A stretch of 64,000 nt of DNA from Manduca sexta (lineage: Eukaryota; Arthropoda; Insecta; Lepidoptera; Sphingidae), in NCBI RefSeq assembly GCF_014839805.1, contig NC_051119.1:2659245-2723244 (forward strand), in the 5' to 3' direction. Position 1 is the first letter of the stretch. Each line of letters starts with the position of its first letter. The position numbers were made by a program, and so were the translations under genes. The notes beneath the pieces are model-generated. The model did no database searches. It had not been told where the DNA came from and was given only the letters and a program-made list of their open reading frames with translations. Shown one piece after another: positions 42,128-52,736 of this stretch.

Positions 42128-42254
42128 CTAGCTTTTGCTCACGGCTTTGCCCGCGTGAATGAGTTTTCCGAGATATTTTCCCGGGATAGATTTTGAGAAA
42201 TCGATCACATACAGACAGCTTTTTGGGGGTTGTTTCATAATATGTATATATAGA
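42128..42254 (-). mobile_element. HEL-5 copy, 127-bp deletion derivative
   Basis: A(42127)|CTAGCTTTTGCTC at left with hairpin 'acggctttgcccgcgt'. ATAGA|T(42255) at right. Both Helitron termini are intact though the interior is nearly gone. Confidence 0.75.
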
Positions 42255-42261
42255 TATATGG

Positions 42262-42462
42262 TTACAGCAAAATAGTCCTACTGTACCTAATGGTAAGCGA
42301 AGTGGTAGCCAGATAGAGCGTCCCCTGATGAATCCACCACCAGACAACACATTATGCCGCCGTTTTTGAAAGCTAATATAGACAGGCTGATGCCAGAATA
42401 CGACATACTTATGTCTCTCTATGGCAGGTTTTACATGGTGACGGGGCGGCTACTAAAATCCT
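42262..42462 (-). repeat. REP-C copy, diverged
   Basis: 'tactgtacctaatggtaagc', 'acattatgccgccg', 'gacaggctgatgccagaata', 'tatggcaggttttac'. Several blocks have been replaced. Confidence 0.65.
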
Positions 42463-42587
42463 TCAGCCATCAAAAAAAAGCTCTTTAAAGTTATAAAATT
42501 TCTTGAAATTTTATTATTCTGATAAACTTATTGATAAATCAATTGTAATATTAAAGATGGTCAATTCTCAAAAACTATAGATTGTCT

Positions 42588-42825
42588 TGATGGCATAGTT
42601 GTATTGCGTGTGCGGTAGAATAATACTCTGAGGTTTCGGGTTCGAATCTCAGGTCAGGCAAAGTGTTATTGGTTTGCTCTATCAGCCTGAAGCGAGAATT
42701 TGAGCTCGATATGACGATAGGCTCGCATTACATCAAGGATAGAACACAGGCGAAAAGTTGGTGCTCCGGTTGCATATCTGCCTACCCCTTCGAGAATATA
42801 GGTGTAATGTGTGTTTACATTTTAT
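42588..42825 (+). repeat. SINE-D copy, full length
   Basis: 'gatggcatagttgtattgcg', box B 'gggttcgaatctcaggtc', 'cgatatgacgataggctcgc', 'gttgcatatctgcctacccc'. Confidence 0.9.
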
Positions 42826-42869
42826 ACGGGAGTTTTAGTTACTAAATACTAAAACAATTATCGTTAATC

Positions 42870-43125
42870 TAATGTTAGACAATGTAATAAAATAATTTAA
42901 TCGATGTTATCTCGGTTTTTTGACGGTCGAAGACTTCGCAGCCTTCATCTCTTCTCTTCTCTTGAAGGGGGGGAGACTGAGGTATTGATCTTCCAAAAAA
43001 CAATTATAGTCGAATTGAGAACCTCCTCTTCTTTTGAAGTCGGTTAAAAACCCAAAGTTACAATGTCTCTCTACAGTTTATATAAATAATAATCCTTTAT
43101 AAAAACCGAAAAATAGTTTTTATTT
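42870..43125 (+). mobile_element. HP-M copy carrying a LINE-tail insertion
   Basis: 'aatgttagacaatg', 'tcgaagacttcgcagccttc' and 'gactgaggtattgatcttcc' are HP-M. 43018-43048 ('gagaacctcctcttcttttg', 'aagtcggtta') is the reverse LINE tail. HP-M resumes with 'cccaaagttacaatgtctct'. A CT-rich run replaces the 'tggtcac' block. Confidence 0.65.
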
Positions 43126-43439
43126 AAACATCGTAAAGCTTTTATTATAGTTAAACATGAAAATAATATTAATAATGTATACTTGTGTTTCAATTAGAAC
43201 TACCTTCACAACTTATTTCCGGTTTGTAATTGGTCTTCTATACATTAACGTAAATAAACTATAAACTAAATTACAAAACCGGAAATACCACCGGAATTCC
43301 CCATTACTCATAAAATGGCGCGTTAAATAACTCCAGTATTACTTAAATACAATTTTTAAGTATTATACTATTAGAATAATTAAAATAGGGTTCTGTTAAA
43401 TGGGGTGGATAGAGACAACAGTAACTTTGAAATAGTTAC
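43126..43439. other. Unassigned AT-rich sequence
   Basis: 'cggtttgtaat' and 'acaaaaccggaaat' (about 43220-43290) form a loose inverted pair. Nothing else. Confidence 0.3.
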
Positions 43440-43556
43440 AGTTAGGCCGACATAATTGTGTCGACTGCCGCGGGGTAATCGTCTCTCGTGAGTTGACATT
43501 CTATTGGACTCCACTCCACTTACCATCAGGTGCAGTGACTTTGCCGTTTCCGGCAC
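43440..43556 (+). repeat. REP-C copy, 3' half
   Basis: 'gttaggccgacataattgtg', 'gagttgacattctattggac', 'cttaccatcaggtgcagtga'. Confidence 0.85.
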
Positions 43557-43604
43557 TTTTACTTTTACTTACTTTGACATTTGCTTGTCTGATTGACCGT
43601 ATCA

Positions 43605-43705
43605 ATGAGACTTTCCCGCCCTCACACCCACCACTACAACTCCTGTAAGGATCAGCAGTGGCATTTGACACCGAGCGGTGAAGCTCGCCGAGTCTCAGGG
43701 GACAC
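43605..43705 (-). repeat. REP-L copy
   Basis: Reverse complement of 60482-60588: 'gagactttcccgccctcaca', 'accactacaactcctgtaag', 'cagtggcatttgacaccgag', 'agctcgccgagtctcag'. The family was not recognised. GC-rich, so possibly former coding sequence. Confidence 0.7.
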
Positions 43706-44020
43706 TAGTCATTATCCTGCAACGAAATTAATCAAATAGAAAGATAGAGGAGTTGGAAATGTTAATTGTCCACAGTAATAAATAATAAAATAAAAAGCCT
43801 TTTATTTCCTACAAGTTACAGATTTCCTACTTTACATTGGTTTTCATTCTGTTTTTTTTTTATTACTAATTTATAATGTTTCAATAATATGTTTACAATT
43901 ACATTACATTTCTACTTTACTTACCAACTAATCGCTTATTTCAATAACTTAAATAATAGTATAGCCTATTGTATTGACAGTATCAGTTGTAAAATTGTCT
44001 TGATATGATTATTGAGCATT
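43706..44020. other. Unassigned AT-rich sequence
   Basis: Nothing recognised. Confidence 0.3.
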
Positions 44021-44213
44021 ATTTCTTATGTTTGTGCGAATATTAGAAATTGAAGTATTTTTTTCGGATTTCATTGCGGTTGTTTATAGTATAATAATTT
44101 ACTCGCGACGTTTCGAAGACTTTGCAGCCTTCATGGTCACGGGGGACTGAGGTGTTGGTCATGCGAAAAGTAAACATTATAATATCTACCTATATTTAAC
44201 GATCATACAAAAA
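44021..44213 (+). mobile_element. HP-M copy, left half
   Basis: 'ttatgtttgtgcgaatatta', 'acgtttcgaagactttgcag', 'ccttcatggtcacggggg', 'atatctacctatattta'. The right arm is missing. Confidence 0.75.
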
Positions 44214-44551
44214 GATTTGGGAGAAAAAGTTTATCGACCTTCCTCTGTTATATCTACAATTTAATTGCTTTAAAAGATGATTTGTCTTAGCAATTACATT
44301 TAGGATGCGGGTAGAAATAGATACAATCCATTAGACTAATTATTATCCAACCACGCGACTTACAGCCGAAATATTGTCGCTTAACTGCTCGTAGTATACG
44401 CGCACACACCCGCATATAATTTATATTCAAAGGCAAAGTTGCTAGTATACCCACTTTTACTATTACCCGACGTGACGATCGAATCCGCGACCTTAGCGAG
44501 ACTGCTATCAATGCAATGCAACAATGGTATGAATATTATTGACTATGAATG
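44214..44551. other. Unassigned sequence
   Basis: Nothing firm. 44461-44510 contains 'cgatcgaatccgcgacctta', which resembles a tRNA-like SINE head but cannot be assigned. Confidence 0.25.
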
Positions 44552-44931
44552 AATCCTCCTAGCTGAATTTTTGGCCACAGCAACGAATCACAGCAAAGGT
44601 CAGCCAGATACGCAGGAGATATTATAGTGCATAAGTGTGTGCAATATCCAGGTGCACTCTCAGTTCGTTCACTCTAATAGTCCGGTGAGACGGCAATCCC
44701 ACATTACCTCAGAGAGATCAGAGGCAGGACCAACGGTTTTACGTGCTTTCCGAGGCACGAAGGTATCACACTGTCAACTTTCTGACTCCGAGCTGCGACT
44801 GAATAATGTTTTTAAGATGGAAAAACCCACTCACATTTATTTTGGCCCGACCCGGGATTCAAACCTAGGACCTCAGCGCTGTAGTCGTATTCGTCTCTAT
44901 ACAATTACAACTCCGCCACCCAGGCAGTCAA
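44552..44931 (-). repeat. SINE-G copy, full length
   Basis: 'tacgcaggagatattatagt', 'ccggtgagacggcaatccca', 'ggttttacgtgctttccgag', box B on plus 'gggattcaaacctagga', box A region 'aactccgccacccaggcag'. The ORF at 44637-44948 is SINE-internal. Confidence 0.9.
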
Positions 44932-45069
44932 CTTTACACAAGGCGTAAAATCCGCCTTAGAGTCCCACATATGTGCGGCGTGTTCGTACCTAAAGCGCTC
45001 ACCGAAAACTCCGGTGTATTTGTATAAGCCGGCCCTTGCCAAGGAAAAAACATAGCGTCAAGTTAAAAA

Positions 45070-45130
45070 AAAATAGCGTCGTGTTCCGAGATCAAACTGT
45101 GAATATCCAGTTTCAACAGGCCGGCATGTT
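45070..45130 (+). repeat. REP-C fragment, middle
   Basis: 'tcgtgttccgagatcaaact' and 'tttcaacaggccggcatgtt'. Cut by the next copy. Confidence 0.75.
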
Positions 45131-45144
45131 ATAGCCAATTCACA

Positions 45145-45331
45145 TATTAAAACTCACCATAGTGGCCCACGTAAGTGCGTCGCGTTCAGGGATCAGTCTG
45201 TGTATGTCCTGTTCTAACAGGCCGGCATTATTGTGGCGAGTAGCGAGGGATAATCATCTCTCGTCAGTCACTACTGGATCCCACTCAGCTTATCAGGTGC
45301 AGTGGAGTCACTTGGCACTCGTATAAAAAAA
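45145..45331 (+). repeat. REP-C copy
   Basis: 'ccatagtggcccacgtaagt', 'gcgttcagggatcagtctgt', 'caggccggcattattg', 'atcatctctcgtcagtcact', 'gcttatcaggtgcagtggag', A-run. In tandem with the fragment at 45070. Confidence 0.9.
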
Positions 45332-45857
45332 TATAATTATAAAACTCTAAGAGCCTCATGATGCGGGTTTTTCCCTTTTTGAATATTTATACAGTAATTT
45401 ACGTTCCGAATGATAATTTTATTATTTCAAGCACTAATAATGTTTTATGGTGTTGCTAAAGGCAATTATATTATTTATTTACAAGATCTTTTAGTGAATG
45501 AATATTTAGTATTTCACACGGGTCTGTGAGGAATACGGAAATGTTTGGAATACCTATTTTTCCGGGATATGTTAAATTGAGGTAGTCTGTCGTTTGCTAG
45601 TCCGGCTGAAATTAAATAATTCATTTGAACCTGTAAAATTATATACATTAATTAAATTCCGTTAACATTAACCCTACCAACAGTTCGGAAAGCAGTTCTC
45701 ACGGGGAAAGCTCGTATGGTTATTCAAAGAAATAAAAAAAAATAACGGGTAAGAAATTCGGCTTGCTCTTTCCTAGTTTAAAGTAATACAGTGCATGATA
45801 CAGAGTAAAAGAAATGTTTTTTTTATTGTTGTTTAGAGCAGTTCATAAGTAATAAGA
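45332..45857. other. Unassigned sequence
   Basis: Nothing recognised. Confidence 0.3.
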
Positions 45858-45936
45858 TGTATATATACCACCGCAATGTCTACTTTCGAGCATTATGAGA
45901 ACAGTGTTCAAGTTTGAAGGTCAAGCCAGTGGTATT
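45858..45936 (+). repeat. REP-B fragment, degraded
   Basis: 'taccaccgcaatgtctactt' and 'gtttgaaggtcaagccagtg' are left. Another scrap of the same family ('ttgtaattcaaagttcaaat') lies at 46212-46265. Confidence 0.5.
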
Positions 45937-46094
45937 TCTAGGCAATATCAGACTTGTCATCCGAACTTCGATCAATCCAGTTTCTATCGGAGATCTTTCG
46001 CGTATCATCACACCACCTACCTGGAAGACTACCTACCACTACATTTGCTGACTTATGGTGTCCACTCAATAACTCGATTACCCTAGCTGTTATG

Positions 46095-46162
46095 GCGCGT
46101 ATTGGAAGAGACCCATGTCCAACAATAAGATAATATATAACTTGATGATGGTGATGAGACTT
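46095..46162 (+). repeat. RTE LINE 3'-terminal remnant
   Basis: 'gagacccatgtccaacaata' followed by 'gatgatggtgatga' matches the RTE end (sense strand). No coding frame survives. Confidence 0.5.
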
Positions 46163-46265
46163 TACATTTAGCATTTCATGAAGATGAGCCCAATATCATA
46201 TTATAATGTTTTGTAATTCAAAGTTCAAATGGTGTTACTGTTTACGACCAGTTGTCTTACGTTCA

Positions 46266-46493
46266 TGGCTGCCTTGGTGACGTATTTGTATTGCGTGGGA
46301 CACCATTCAGAGGCCTCCGGTTCAAATCCCTGGTCAGGTATGTGACACTGAGTTTTTTTCTCAGTATTGGCCCGGAGTCAGGAACTTTTGGATATGGCGA
46401 TAGGCTCGCTTTCTAACACACCATATGATGGAACATTGGACGCTGCTCTGATTGTTCCTCTACCTACCCATTTGGTGATGAAGGTGTGGTTAT
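46266..46493 (+). repeat. SINE-D copy, full length
   Basis: 'ttggtgacgtatttgtattg', box B 'ccggttcaaatccctggtc', 'gatatggcgataggctcgct', 'cctctacctacccatttgg'. Confidence 0.85.
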
Positions 46494-47029
46494 ATTTCGC
46501 TTACCATTAACGAGCAGACCGCTAGTCGCATTACGATTTGAATAGCTCCACATATAAAAATATTCCCTATTCCAATGGAAATATTGCTTCAAAAAGTTCA
46601 TTACAACGAAAAGGTAGGCTCGGACCCACCGGACAATAGCCGACAACGAATCACAAAATAGCGCTATTTGTAAATAATCAACACATTTCTATTCGGAATG
46701 CGGCTCGGCCCCGGGGAGTCGGCAGAGAGCTACGAATATAGGATGTGGTATTTTTAAGTAAGAAACAAGATATTGATCATTGAAGTATATTTTATAGACA
46801 CGAACGTCCATATAAACTATTTATTTAAAATCTGAACCGAAACGGCAACAACACCTCACTGTTTATAACCTATTTATTCTCTTGAACAGCAAATAATTTT
46901 AATTATTTGAGTAATATTTTTTATTCAAACCCAGGTTTACATTTAGACTCGAATTCTTATATCATGAGCGCCACCCCATTCACAACTACAAGCTGTCAAT
47001 ATTGACCATACTAAAGTCAGTTTAAATGG
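46494..47029. other. Unassigned sequence
   Basis: Nothing recognised. Confidence 0.3.
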
Positions 47030-47094
47030 ATTGCAGTTCAATTCAGTTGAACACAGTGAATGTTCGGAACGCCAAATCTAGTTTGTAGTACATA
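47030..47094 (+). repeat. REP-R copy, 65 bp
   Basis: Partner of 11509-11573 in opposite orientation ('cagttgaacacagtga', 'ttcggaacgcca', 'gtagtaca'). Confidence 0.7.
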
Positions 47095-47140
47095 TTATAT
47101 TGGTAATATTGATAGGCCCAGAAGTAGGCATTGAGTTTTG

Positions 47141-47407
47141 TTAAGGCGATACCTCAAGGTCCATTTTCATACATTTTGTTTCACCTTTAATCTGGGTAAC
47201 TTCTGGCCTTTAAAATTTAATATGACGAAATTTTAAAGGCAGAAATATCCATGATTATTAATTATTTTTACGTTTTTTCTTTCAACTGCGAGAACTAATC
47301 ACTAACTAGACGTGAATTTAAATTCTTTACTTGCCAATACTTGTTTAGTTACCCAGATTAAAGGTGAAACAAAATGTATGAAAATGGACCTTGAGGTATC
47401 GCCTTAA
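47141..47407. mobile_element. MITE-N: perfect 60-bp inverted ends, TTAA boundaries
   Basis: Arms 47141-47200 and 47348-47407 are exact reverse complements over 60 bp ('ttaaggcgatacctcaaggt' outermost). TTAA stands at both tips and may be the target duplication, which would leave a 259-bp element starting GGCGATACC. A second small hairpin lies inside (47206-47241). No ORF. Perfect arms point to a young insertion. Confidence 0.9.
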
Positions 47408-47605
47408 CCAAATAAATTAGTTCACAAGTATTAAACAGTTAATGTAGATAGTACTCTTTTTATTACCTTTTATTTGGGAGCATAGATTAGAGTGTGACAT
47501 CTTAATTGGGTCGGATATACATTTATGTGACAAGTAATATTTATCCAGAAGTTGTGATGCAGGCCCTAAGTAGATTTTAAGTATAATAATGTAAAAATAA
47601 ATAAA

Positions 47606-47780
47606 TCCCATCATGGCATAGTCATATTGTTTATACAACTGTTTTGCTTTCTGGGATCAATCCAATATGATATTAAGTGGAAGCTTGAAGTCTGAAATTA
47701 TGTTTGATTAACATCAATAGCCCCATTTCACATAGGTGTGACACTTCTGCTTACCTCTGAGAATATAGCGTGATGCTCCA
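47606..47780 (+). repeat. SINE-D copy, degraded
   Basis: 'catggcatagtcatattgtt', 'gggatcaatcca' (box B remnant), 'acacttctgcttacctctga'. Confidence 0.5.
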
Positions 47781-48235
47781 TGCAAGTCTTTTCCTTACAA
47801 ATTATAGGTTCCTTTACCTTTGCCTAGTATCAGTGAATTACAAATCAATGCGCTATTACACTCATTAAACCTTTAATAAATCGCGTAAAATGTCAAGTTT
47901 ATGTCCAATAAGGGACACTTTACCTGCCCCCGGGATACCGGGAATTGGTATCGAAAATATTCACGGTTAATGAGAATTCCGGAAATTTATTGTTGAATAT
48001 TAAAATTTTGAGAAACAGTTTGCGATATTTCTGCCGCTACTTTGGGAAACATTGTCATATTAATTATAAATAAATATTTTAAATACATGCTATTAAACGA
48101 AAATGTAAACGTTTAAGTAATTCTATTTGTTGTACGTACAATTACTTCAAAACTTTATTCGCTAGAACAAAATCTCGTGGTTACATGACAAAACAATGAT
48201 GTTATAGATTATTATTTAGTATTTACTAAGGCCAC
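47781..48235. other. Unassigned sequence
   Basis: Nothing recognised apart from a 14-bp GC palindrome-like 'cccgggataccggg' at about 47938-47951. Confidence 0.3.
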
Positions 48236-48440
48236 AATGGAATGTGTTCTCTAATGATTAATTATGTTATACGAATGTTAGATATCGTAATAAAACTAGT
48301 TTTCGGATTTTTGTATTTTTTTTCCCGACGTTTCGAGGAGTTTGCAGCCTACATAGTTACGGGGCAGACTAAGATGTTAGTCATCCGCAAAGTCAAAGTT
48401 ACAATATCTACCTACATTTTACAATTGTATCATTTTTACG
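48236..48440 (+). mobile_element. HP-M copy, left half
   Basis: 'ttatacgaatgttagatatc', 'ttcccgacgtttcgaggagt', 'ttgcagcctacatagttacg', 'caaagttacaatatctacct'. No right arm. The ORF at 48242 is accidental. Confidence 0.75.
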
Positions 48441-48541
48441 GTCCAATTTATGCATAGAGTTCTAAATTCGGGCACAGTTTTCTAAATTCGCGTGTCATTT
48501 GGGTTCTGAATTAATAAAATATATCTAGTTTTAGTGTATAA

Positions 48542-48974
48542 CTAGTTTTATCTCGCGGCTTCACCCACATGGATGAGTTATTCCGAGAAAATATCCTACA
48601 ATATTTGCCCAGGATAAAAAGTAGCTTGTGTCCTAGAGTTTCAAAATATATACATACCAACTTTCATCGAAATCCGTTCAGTAGTTTTCGAATTTATCGC
48701 GTTCAGTTCGTTCTTTGTAAATTATCGCTTGCTTCAACATTGAACGAAAACATCATCAGAAAACCTGCATACCTGAGAAGTTCTCTATCGGAATTTCGAA
48801 GGTGTGTGAAGTCTACCCATGCGCACTAGGCCAGCGTGGTGGGCTAAGGCCTAATCCCTCTCAGTAGGAGAAGAGGCCCGTGCCCAACAGTGGTACAGTA
48901 TATAATACAGGGCTGTGATTATTATTATATTATAGACAGACGCGACAGGGTCTTTGTTTTATAATACATATGGA
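48542..48974 (-). mobile_element. HEL-5 copy split by a SINE-A insertion
   Basis: A(48541)|CTAG at left, 'ctcgcggcttcacccacatg' hairpin region and 'tttcatcgaaatccgttcag' up to 48708. It resumes at about 48939 with 'gacagacgcgacagggtctt' and 'ttgttttataataca' and ends near GGA|T (48974/48975). The intervening 230 bp are SINE-A. Confidence 0.7.
48709..48938 (+). repeat. SINE-A copy, 5'-truncated, inside HEL-5
   Basis: Starts within 'ttctttgtaaattatcgctt' and runs to 'acagggctgtgattattatt'. It lacks the tRNA head. The insertion order (Helitron first, SINE second) is clear. Confidence 0.85.
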
Positions 48975-49189
48975 TTAAATCTACCAGAAATAAAATGCCG
49001 CATCCAAATATAACTCATTCATACGGATATTGTAGGTGCGTGATAACAACTTGTTATATAACATAATTATAACAAAAGCCCCGACTAATAAACCGGGATA
49101 CATAGTTTTGACTGGATTTTATTCCCTAGCGTGAACGCGACGAAATTAATTTGGGATTTTAATTTTATTGGATGTAATGAGGGTATTAT

Positions 49190-49320
49190 TTAACCTAGGC
49201 CTTTAGTCTGACGCTGCAGTGTAGATAGTGCGTTAAACCACTAGGTTTAGGTTTCAAATTCGATTGTTGTCTGGGTAAGTGATATTGCATTCTTCTGCAT
49301 TTGATCGTCTGAATTTGAGC
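49190..49320 (+). repeat. Possible SINE-D head, degraded
   Basis: 'ggtttcaaattcgattg' (box B like) and 'gggtaagtgatattgcattc' resemble the SINE-D head only loosely. Confidence 0.3.
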
Positions 49321-49416
49321 CTAGTCAAAGGCAAAAGGCTTGATAGACGACACCTATTATAAATGACTTAAAAATATATGGATGTGGTAAAATTATTTTT
49401 TCTTTGTTGTGGCTCG

Positions 49417-49622
49417 GCAAGGTTGCTTCACTGCACCTGATGTTAAGCGAAGTGAAGCTCAAAGAAAGTGCCGACCGGCCAAAGATACAAGCATCTCTGG
49501 ACGGTCGACATAGGCGTGGCAGCATAATTGCTTTTTCATGTTCCATTTGAAGGACCTCAAGTTATAGGAAGTAGGGAACACGTATGCTGGCAAACCATTC
49601 CACAGCCTGATGGCATATGATA
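49417..49622 (-). repeat. LINE 3'-region fragment
   Basis: 'ttgcttcactgcacctgatg' (reverse of a 'catcaggtgcagtgaagc' tail) and 'ctggcaaaccattccacagc' are phrases I associate with CR1-like lepidopteran LINEs. It overlaps a spurious ORF. Confidence 0.5.
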
Positions 49623-49636
49623 TATATTTAACTTTA

Positions 49637-49957
49637 TAATATTAATATCAGCCCTGTATTATATACTGTCCCACCGCTGGGCACAGACCTCTACTGCTGA
49701 GAGGGATTAGGTCTTGTAATCCACCAGGCCTAACGCGGATTGGTAGACTTCACACACCCTCAAATTTCCTATAGAGAATTTCTCAGGTATGCAGGTTTCT
49801 TCACAATGTTTTCCTTCACCGTTAAAGCAAACGATAATTCACAAAGAATACAATCATATTTTTTTTAGAAAAGCCAGAGTTGTGTGCCCTTGGGCTTTGA
49901 ACCTGCGGACAATCGTCTCGACAGTCTGTTCCAAACCCAACTAGATTATCGCCGCTT
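49637..49957 (-). repeat. SINE-A copy, full length
   Basis: (ATT)n, 'cagccctgtattatatactg', 'atgttttccttcaccgttaa', box B 'gggctttgaacctgcgg', box A 'ccaactagattatcgccgc'. A small deletion removes 'acgctgg' from the 3' domain. Confidence 0.9.
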
Positions 49958-50110
49958 GATATGATTGAGATATTCAACTTTGTTATATCTTATTAGGTTA
50001 ATTAATGATATGGGTATAATTGATAGACAGCAAGGCAGACCAACTGACAAAGGTCGTAGGAAGTCGCAGAATGTACACGTATAGATTTGTACTAGTACTA
50101 TAGATGCGAT

Positions 50111-50287
50111 GATTTTGATGGTTGTTACTTAATCATTCCAGAACGGCTGAACTTATCTGAATTAAATTTGACTTGGAGATAGATTGGAATAGTGCATAGG
50201 CTTCTTTTTATCTCGGAAGAATGTATGACGGAACTTTTATCCTCGAAAAACTATATACCACGGACGGAGCTGCGAGCAAAAGTAGGA
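50111..50287 (+). mobile_element. Helitron-like 3' region
   Basis: 'ccagaacggctgaacttatc', 'ggaacttttatcctcgaaaa', 'ccacggacggagctgcgagc' then 'aaaagtaggat' where CTAG would be expected. Confidence 0.45.
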
Positions 50288-50807
50288 TTTAATTTTCTCC
50301 TGTACTCCATAAAAATTTATATCCAAAAATATCTGCAAATAAAACAAAACACATTTTTTTGGGGATTTGAACCCGCTACCAATCATTTCACGGCCGATTC
50401 ATCGCACGGAAGCTGTCCGGGAAATATGTGAACTTTTGAAACTCAAATGCGAATGCTTGATTAACTTTTTATTCGGGCACATCTGTGAAACAGATTCTGA
50501 TTGAACGACAAATCCAATTTTTGGGCGTAGAAGATTGAATTTCGAGATTGGCTGGTCGATTTACTGGCTCTGTTTAGTCGGTCTTGAATTTGTTTCCCGG
50601 TTAGTAATCTGGACATTCGATTACTAGATTGGGAACACGGTGAGATAATTTAAGCCTTTTATAGCAGTAACCTCAACTCCCACCTTGGTAATGAAAAAAA
50701 TTGAATCTGTAATTTTACTTATGTAGCCTTTCCGTTCATCGGATATAGGCTTTTTAATATTACTGAAATAAAGTCGAATTCTGTTAAGAACGTTTTGGAT
50801 GTTCGCT
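50288..50807. other. Unassigned sequence
   Basis: 'gggatttgaacccgctacca' near 50359 resembles a reversed tRNA-SINE box B, but no flanks fit. Confidence 0.3.
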
Positions 50808-51031
50808 AGAAGACAACGCAAATACACAGGTGCACTCTGTTCCTTCTCTTTCATAGTTCGGTGAGACGACAATTCGACATGACTGGAGAGAGATCAGGCG
50901 CAGGACCAACGGCTTTACGTGCTTTCCGAGGCACGGGGGTATCACACCACCAACTTCCTGACTCCGAGCTGCGACTGAGTAATTTTTAAGATGGAAAAAC
51001 CCAGTCACTTTTATTTTGGTTCGACCCGGGA
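50808..51031 (-). repeat. SINE-G copy, lacks head and extreme tail
   Basis: 'gacatgactggagagagatc', 'caacggctttacgtgctttc', 'cttttattttggttcgaccc'. It stops just before box B, so this copy has no internal promoter. Confidence 0.85.
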
Positions 51032-51330
51032 CAGATCACAACAAATACAAACGACTTTGTATCGTTATGTAACACAGGGCCGATATTTTTAATATATTTT
51101 TTATCCTTGAAAAATACGGCATATCCGCAAACAACACCTAGCCTTAAATATAATAAGTTAAACCATTCTTTGATCATATCTGTTATAATCAATATCATAG
51201 TAAGTTATATGAATAATAATATTTATTCTAAGAACCATCAGAATTTCGTCTGGGAAGAGAAAGTTTATATAAATATTGATGAGAAATCCTTCTGCTTTGT
51301 ACTATTAACTATACAAGGCTTGTATTAACA
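51032..51330. other. Unassigned AT-rich sequence
   Basis: Nothing recognised. ORFs on both strands overlap. Confidence 0.3.
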
Positions 51331-51431
51331 ATCCTACTGCTGAATACGATTCTCTTCTAGTATTGAGAGGGTTAAGACCTTAGTCTACCATGCTGGTCTA
51401 GCGTAGGCAGACTTAACATGCGTTCGAAATG
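51331..51431 (-). repeat. SINE-A fragment, 3' domain
   Basis: 'tattgagagggttaagacct', 'ctaccatgctggtctagcg', 'gttcgaaat', then cut by REP-B. Confidence 0.75.
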
Positions 51432-51622
51432 TTTGATATCCCACTGCGCTCGCCATCCTGAGACATGAGATGTTCAGTCTCATTATGTCCAGTAGTTACA
51501 TTAGCTACAATGTCCTTCAAACCAGAACACAAGAGTAAGTACACACTACTGCTTGGCGGCAGAAATAGACATTGCGCTGGTACCTACCCAGGCGGAGTCG
51601 AATATGAGGGATCTACCACAAG
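51432..51622 (-). repeat. REP-B copy, head two-thirds
   Basis: 'actgcgctcgccatcctgag', 'ttatgtccagtagttacatt', 'cttggcggcagaaatagaca', 'gggatctaccaca'. The tail is absent, replaced by SINE-A. Confidence 0.85.
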
Positions 51623-52028
51623 TAAACAGTCTAGTCAGTCTACTACAGCCTTAGCAAAATAGACATATACTTTTCCAATAATTTCATAGCTAAGATATTA
51701 ATTAAATAGATTATAATAGTTATCTAAACCTTTCAAAAGCAGATTAAACCTCTCCAGTCGTTCTAAGAAAAACTATGAACCAAATATAAAATTTCCGAAC
51801 GATTGAACGCAACGCGAAGTTAGTTCATAATAGAATATTCGCACAACCTGAGCCGTTCAGTCTATGTATCTTCATCTCGAATATTGAAATTGAGCAGGTT
51901 CGAGAAGATATAAATGAAGTGAGTGTACTTGATCAAATTAATCATCTCCAAAAAGGGCTATCCAAGAAAAGTATGAATGTAGAAGAGACGAAAGAGGAGT
52001 TTCAAAAATGTAGCATGAACGCTTTTGC
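51623..52028. other. Unassigned sequence
   Basis: The 128-codon ORF 51919-52305 begins here but reads mainly through REP-C, and its first 35 codons have no motif. Confidence 0.3.
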
Positions 52029-52272
52029 TGATGGTAGGATATATTATATATCTGCCCGGATAGCAACCACCGTATACAAGGTGTTAAAACCCACCATAGT
52101 GAATCACGTAAGTAAGTCGCGTTCTGGGATCAGTGTATATCCGGTTCCAACAAGCCTGCATAATTGTCTCGACTGTGGAGGGGTGGGTAATCATCTCTCG
52201 TCAGTCGACATTGGACTCCACTTACCATCAGGTATAGTGGGGGTCATTTTACCGTCCCTACATAAAAAAAAT
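52029..52272 (+). repeat. REP-C copy, full length
   Basis: 'ggtaggatatattatatatc', 'caaggtgttaaaacccacca', 'tcgcgttctgggatcagtgt', 'gtaatcatctctcgtcagtc', 'cttaccatcaggtatagtgg', A-run. Confidence 0.9.
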
Positions 52273-52736
52273 GTGGCACTCAATACTGTCTGCCTACCCC
52301 TATAGAATAAGGGCGTGAGTGTCTATGTATGAGTAGGTATACTTGTAACAGTGCTCGCTTGATGGGCCATTTCTAGAATATTGTCTTACTGAGCATTTAT
52401 CCAGGTTATAGTTTTAATCTATAGCTTTGTCTAGCCATTGGCTAAATTTCATTCAAATCTGTTCTGAGGTTTCTGTGTTTATTTTTAACACTTTGACACT
52501 TTTTCATAAGCTTCTGCATTTGTAATATCGTCTTCTAGTGCCTAGTGGGAGAGCCCACTAGTGAAGATTGGCAGTCAGCTCAGCTCATACCTTCCTTTGT
52601 CATTTGCAAGGCGAAATACTTCTACAGCGCTTGTAATCCCCTTCCACTCGCGGATGTCGAGTATTTCGGTTATCCTTTTGCCCGCTACTTACCCCATCAA
52701 TATGAGTTGAAGGACTTTATGGTATCTAACGAATAT
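52273..52736. other. Unassigned sequence
   Basis: 'tgtctgcctacccctataga' at 52288-52307 is a SINE-D tail scrap. The rest is unknown. Confidence 0.3.

Noticed and set aside
41985..42350. 121-codon minus-strand ORF as a gene
   Set aside because: It spans a Helitron terminus and REP-C. Composition is random-like.
44637..44948. 103-codon plus-strand ORF as a gene
   Set aside because: It lies wholly within SINE-G, and a similar ORF pattern appears in the other SINE-G copies.
47141..47407. Assignment of MITE-N to piggyBac
   Set aside because: TTAA fits, but the terminal triplet does not match the CCC/CCY start I know for that superfamily, so only the TTAA observation is kept.
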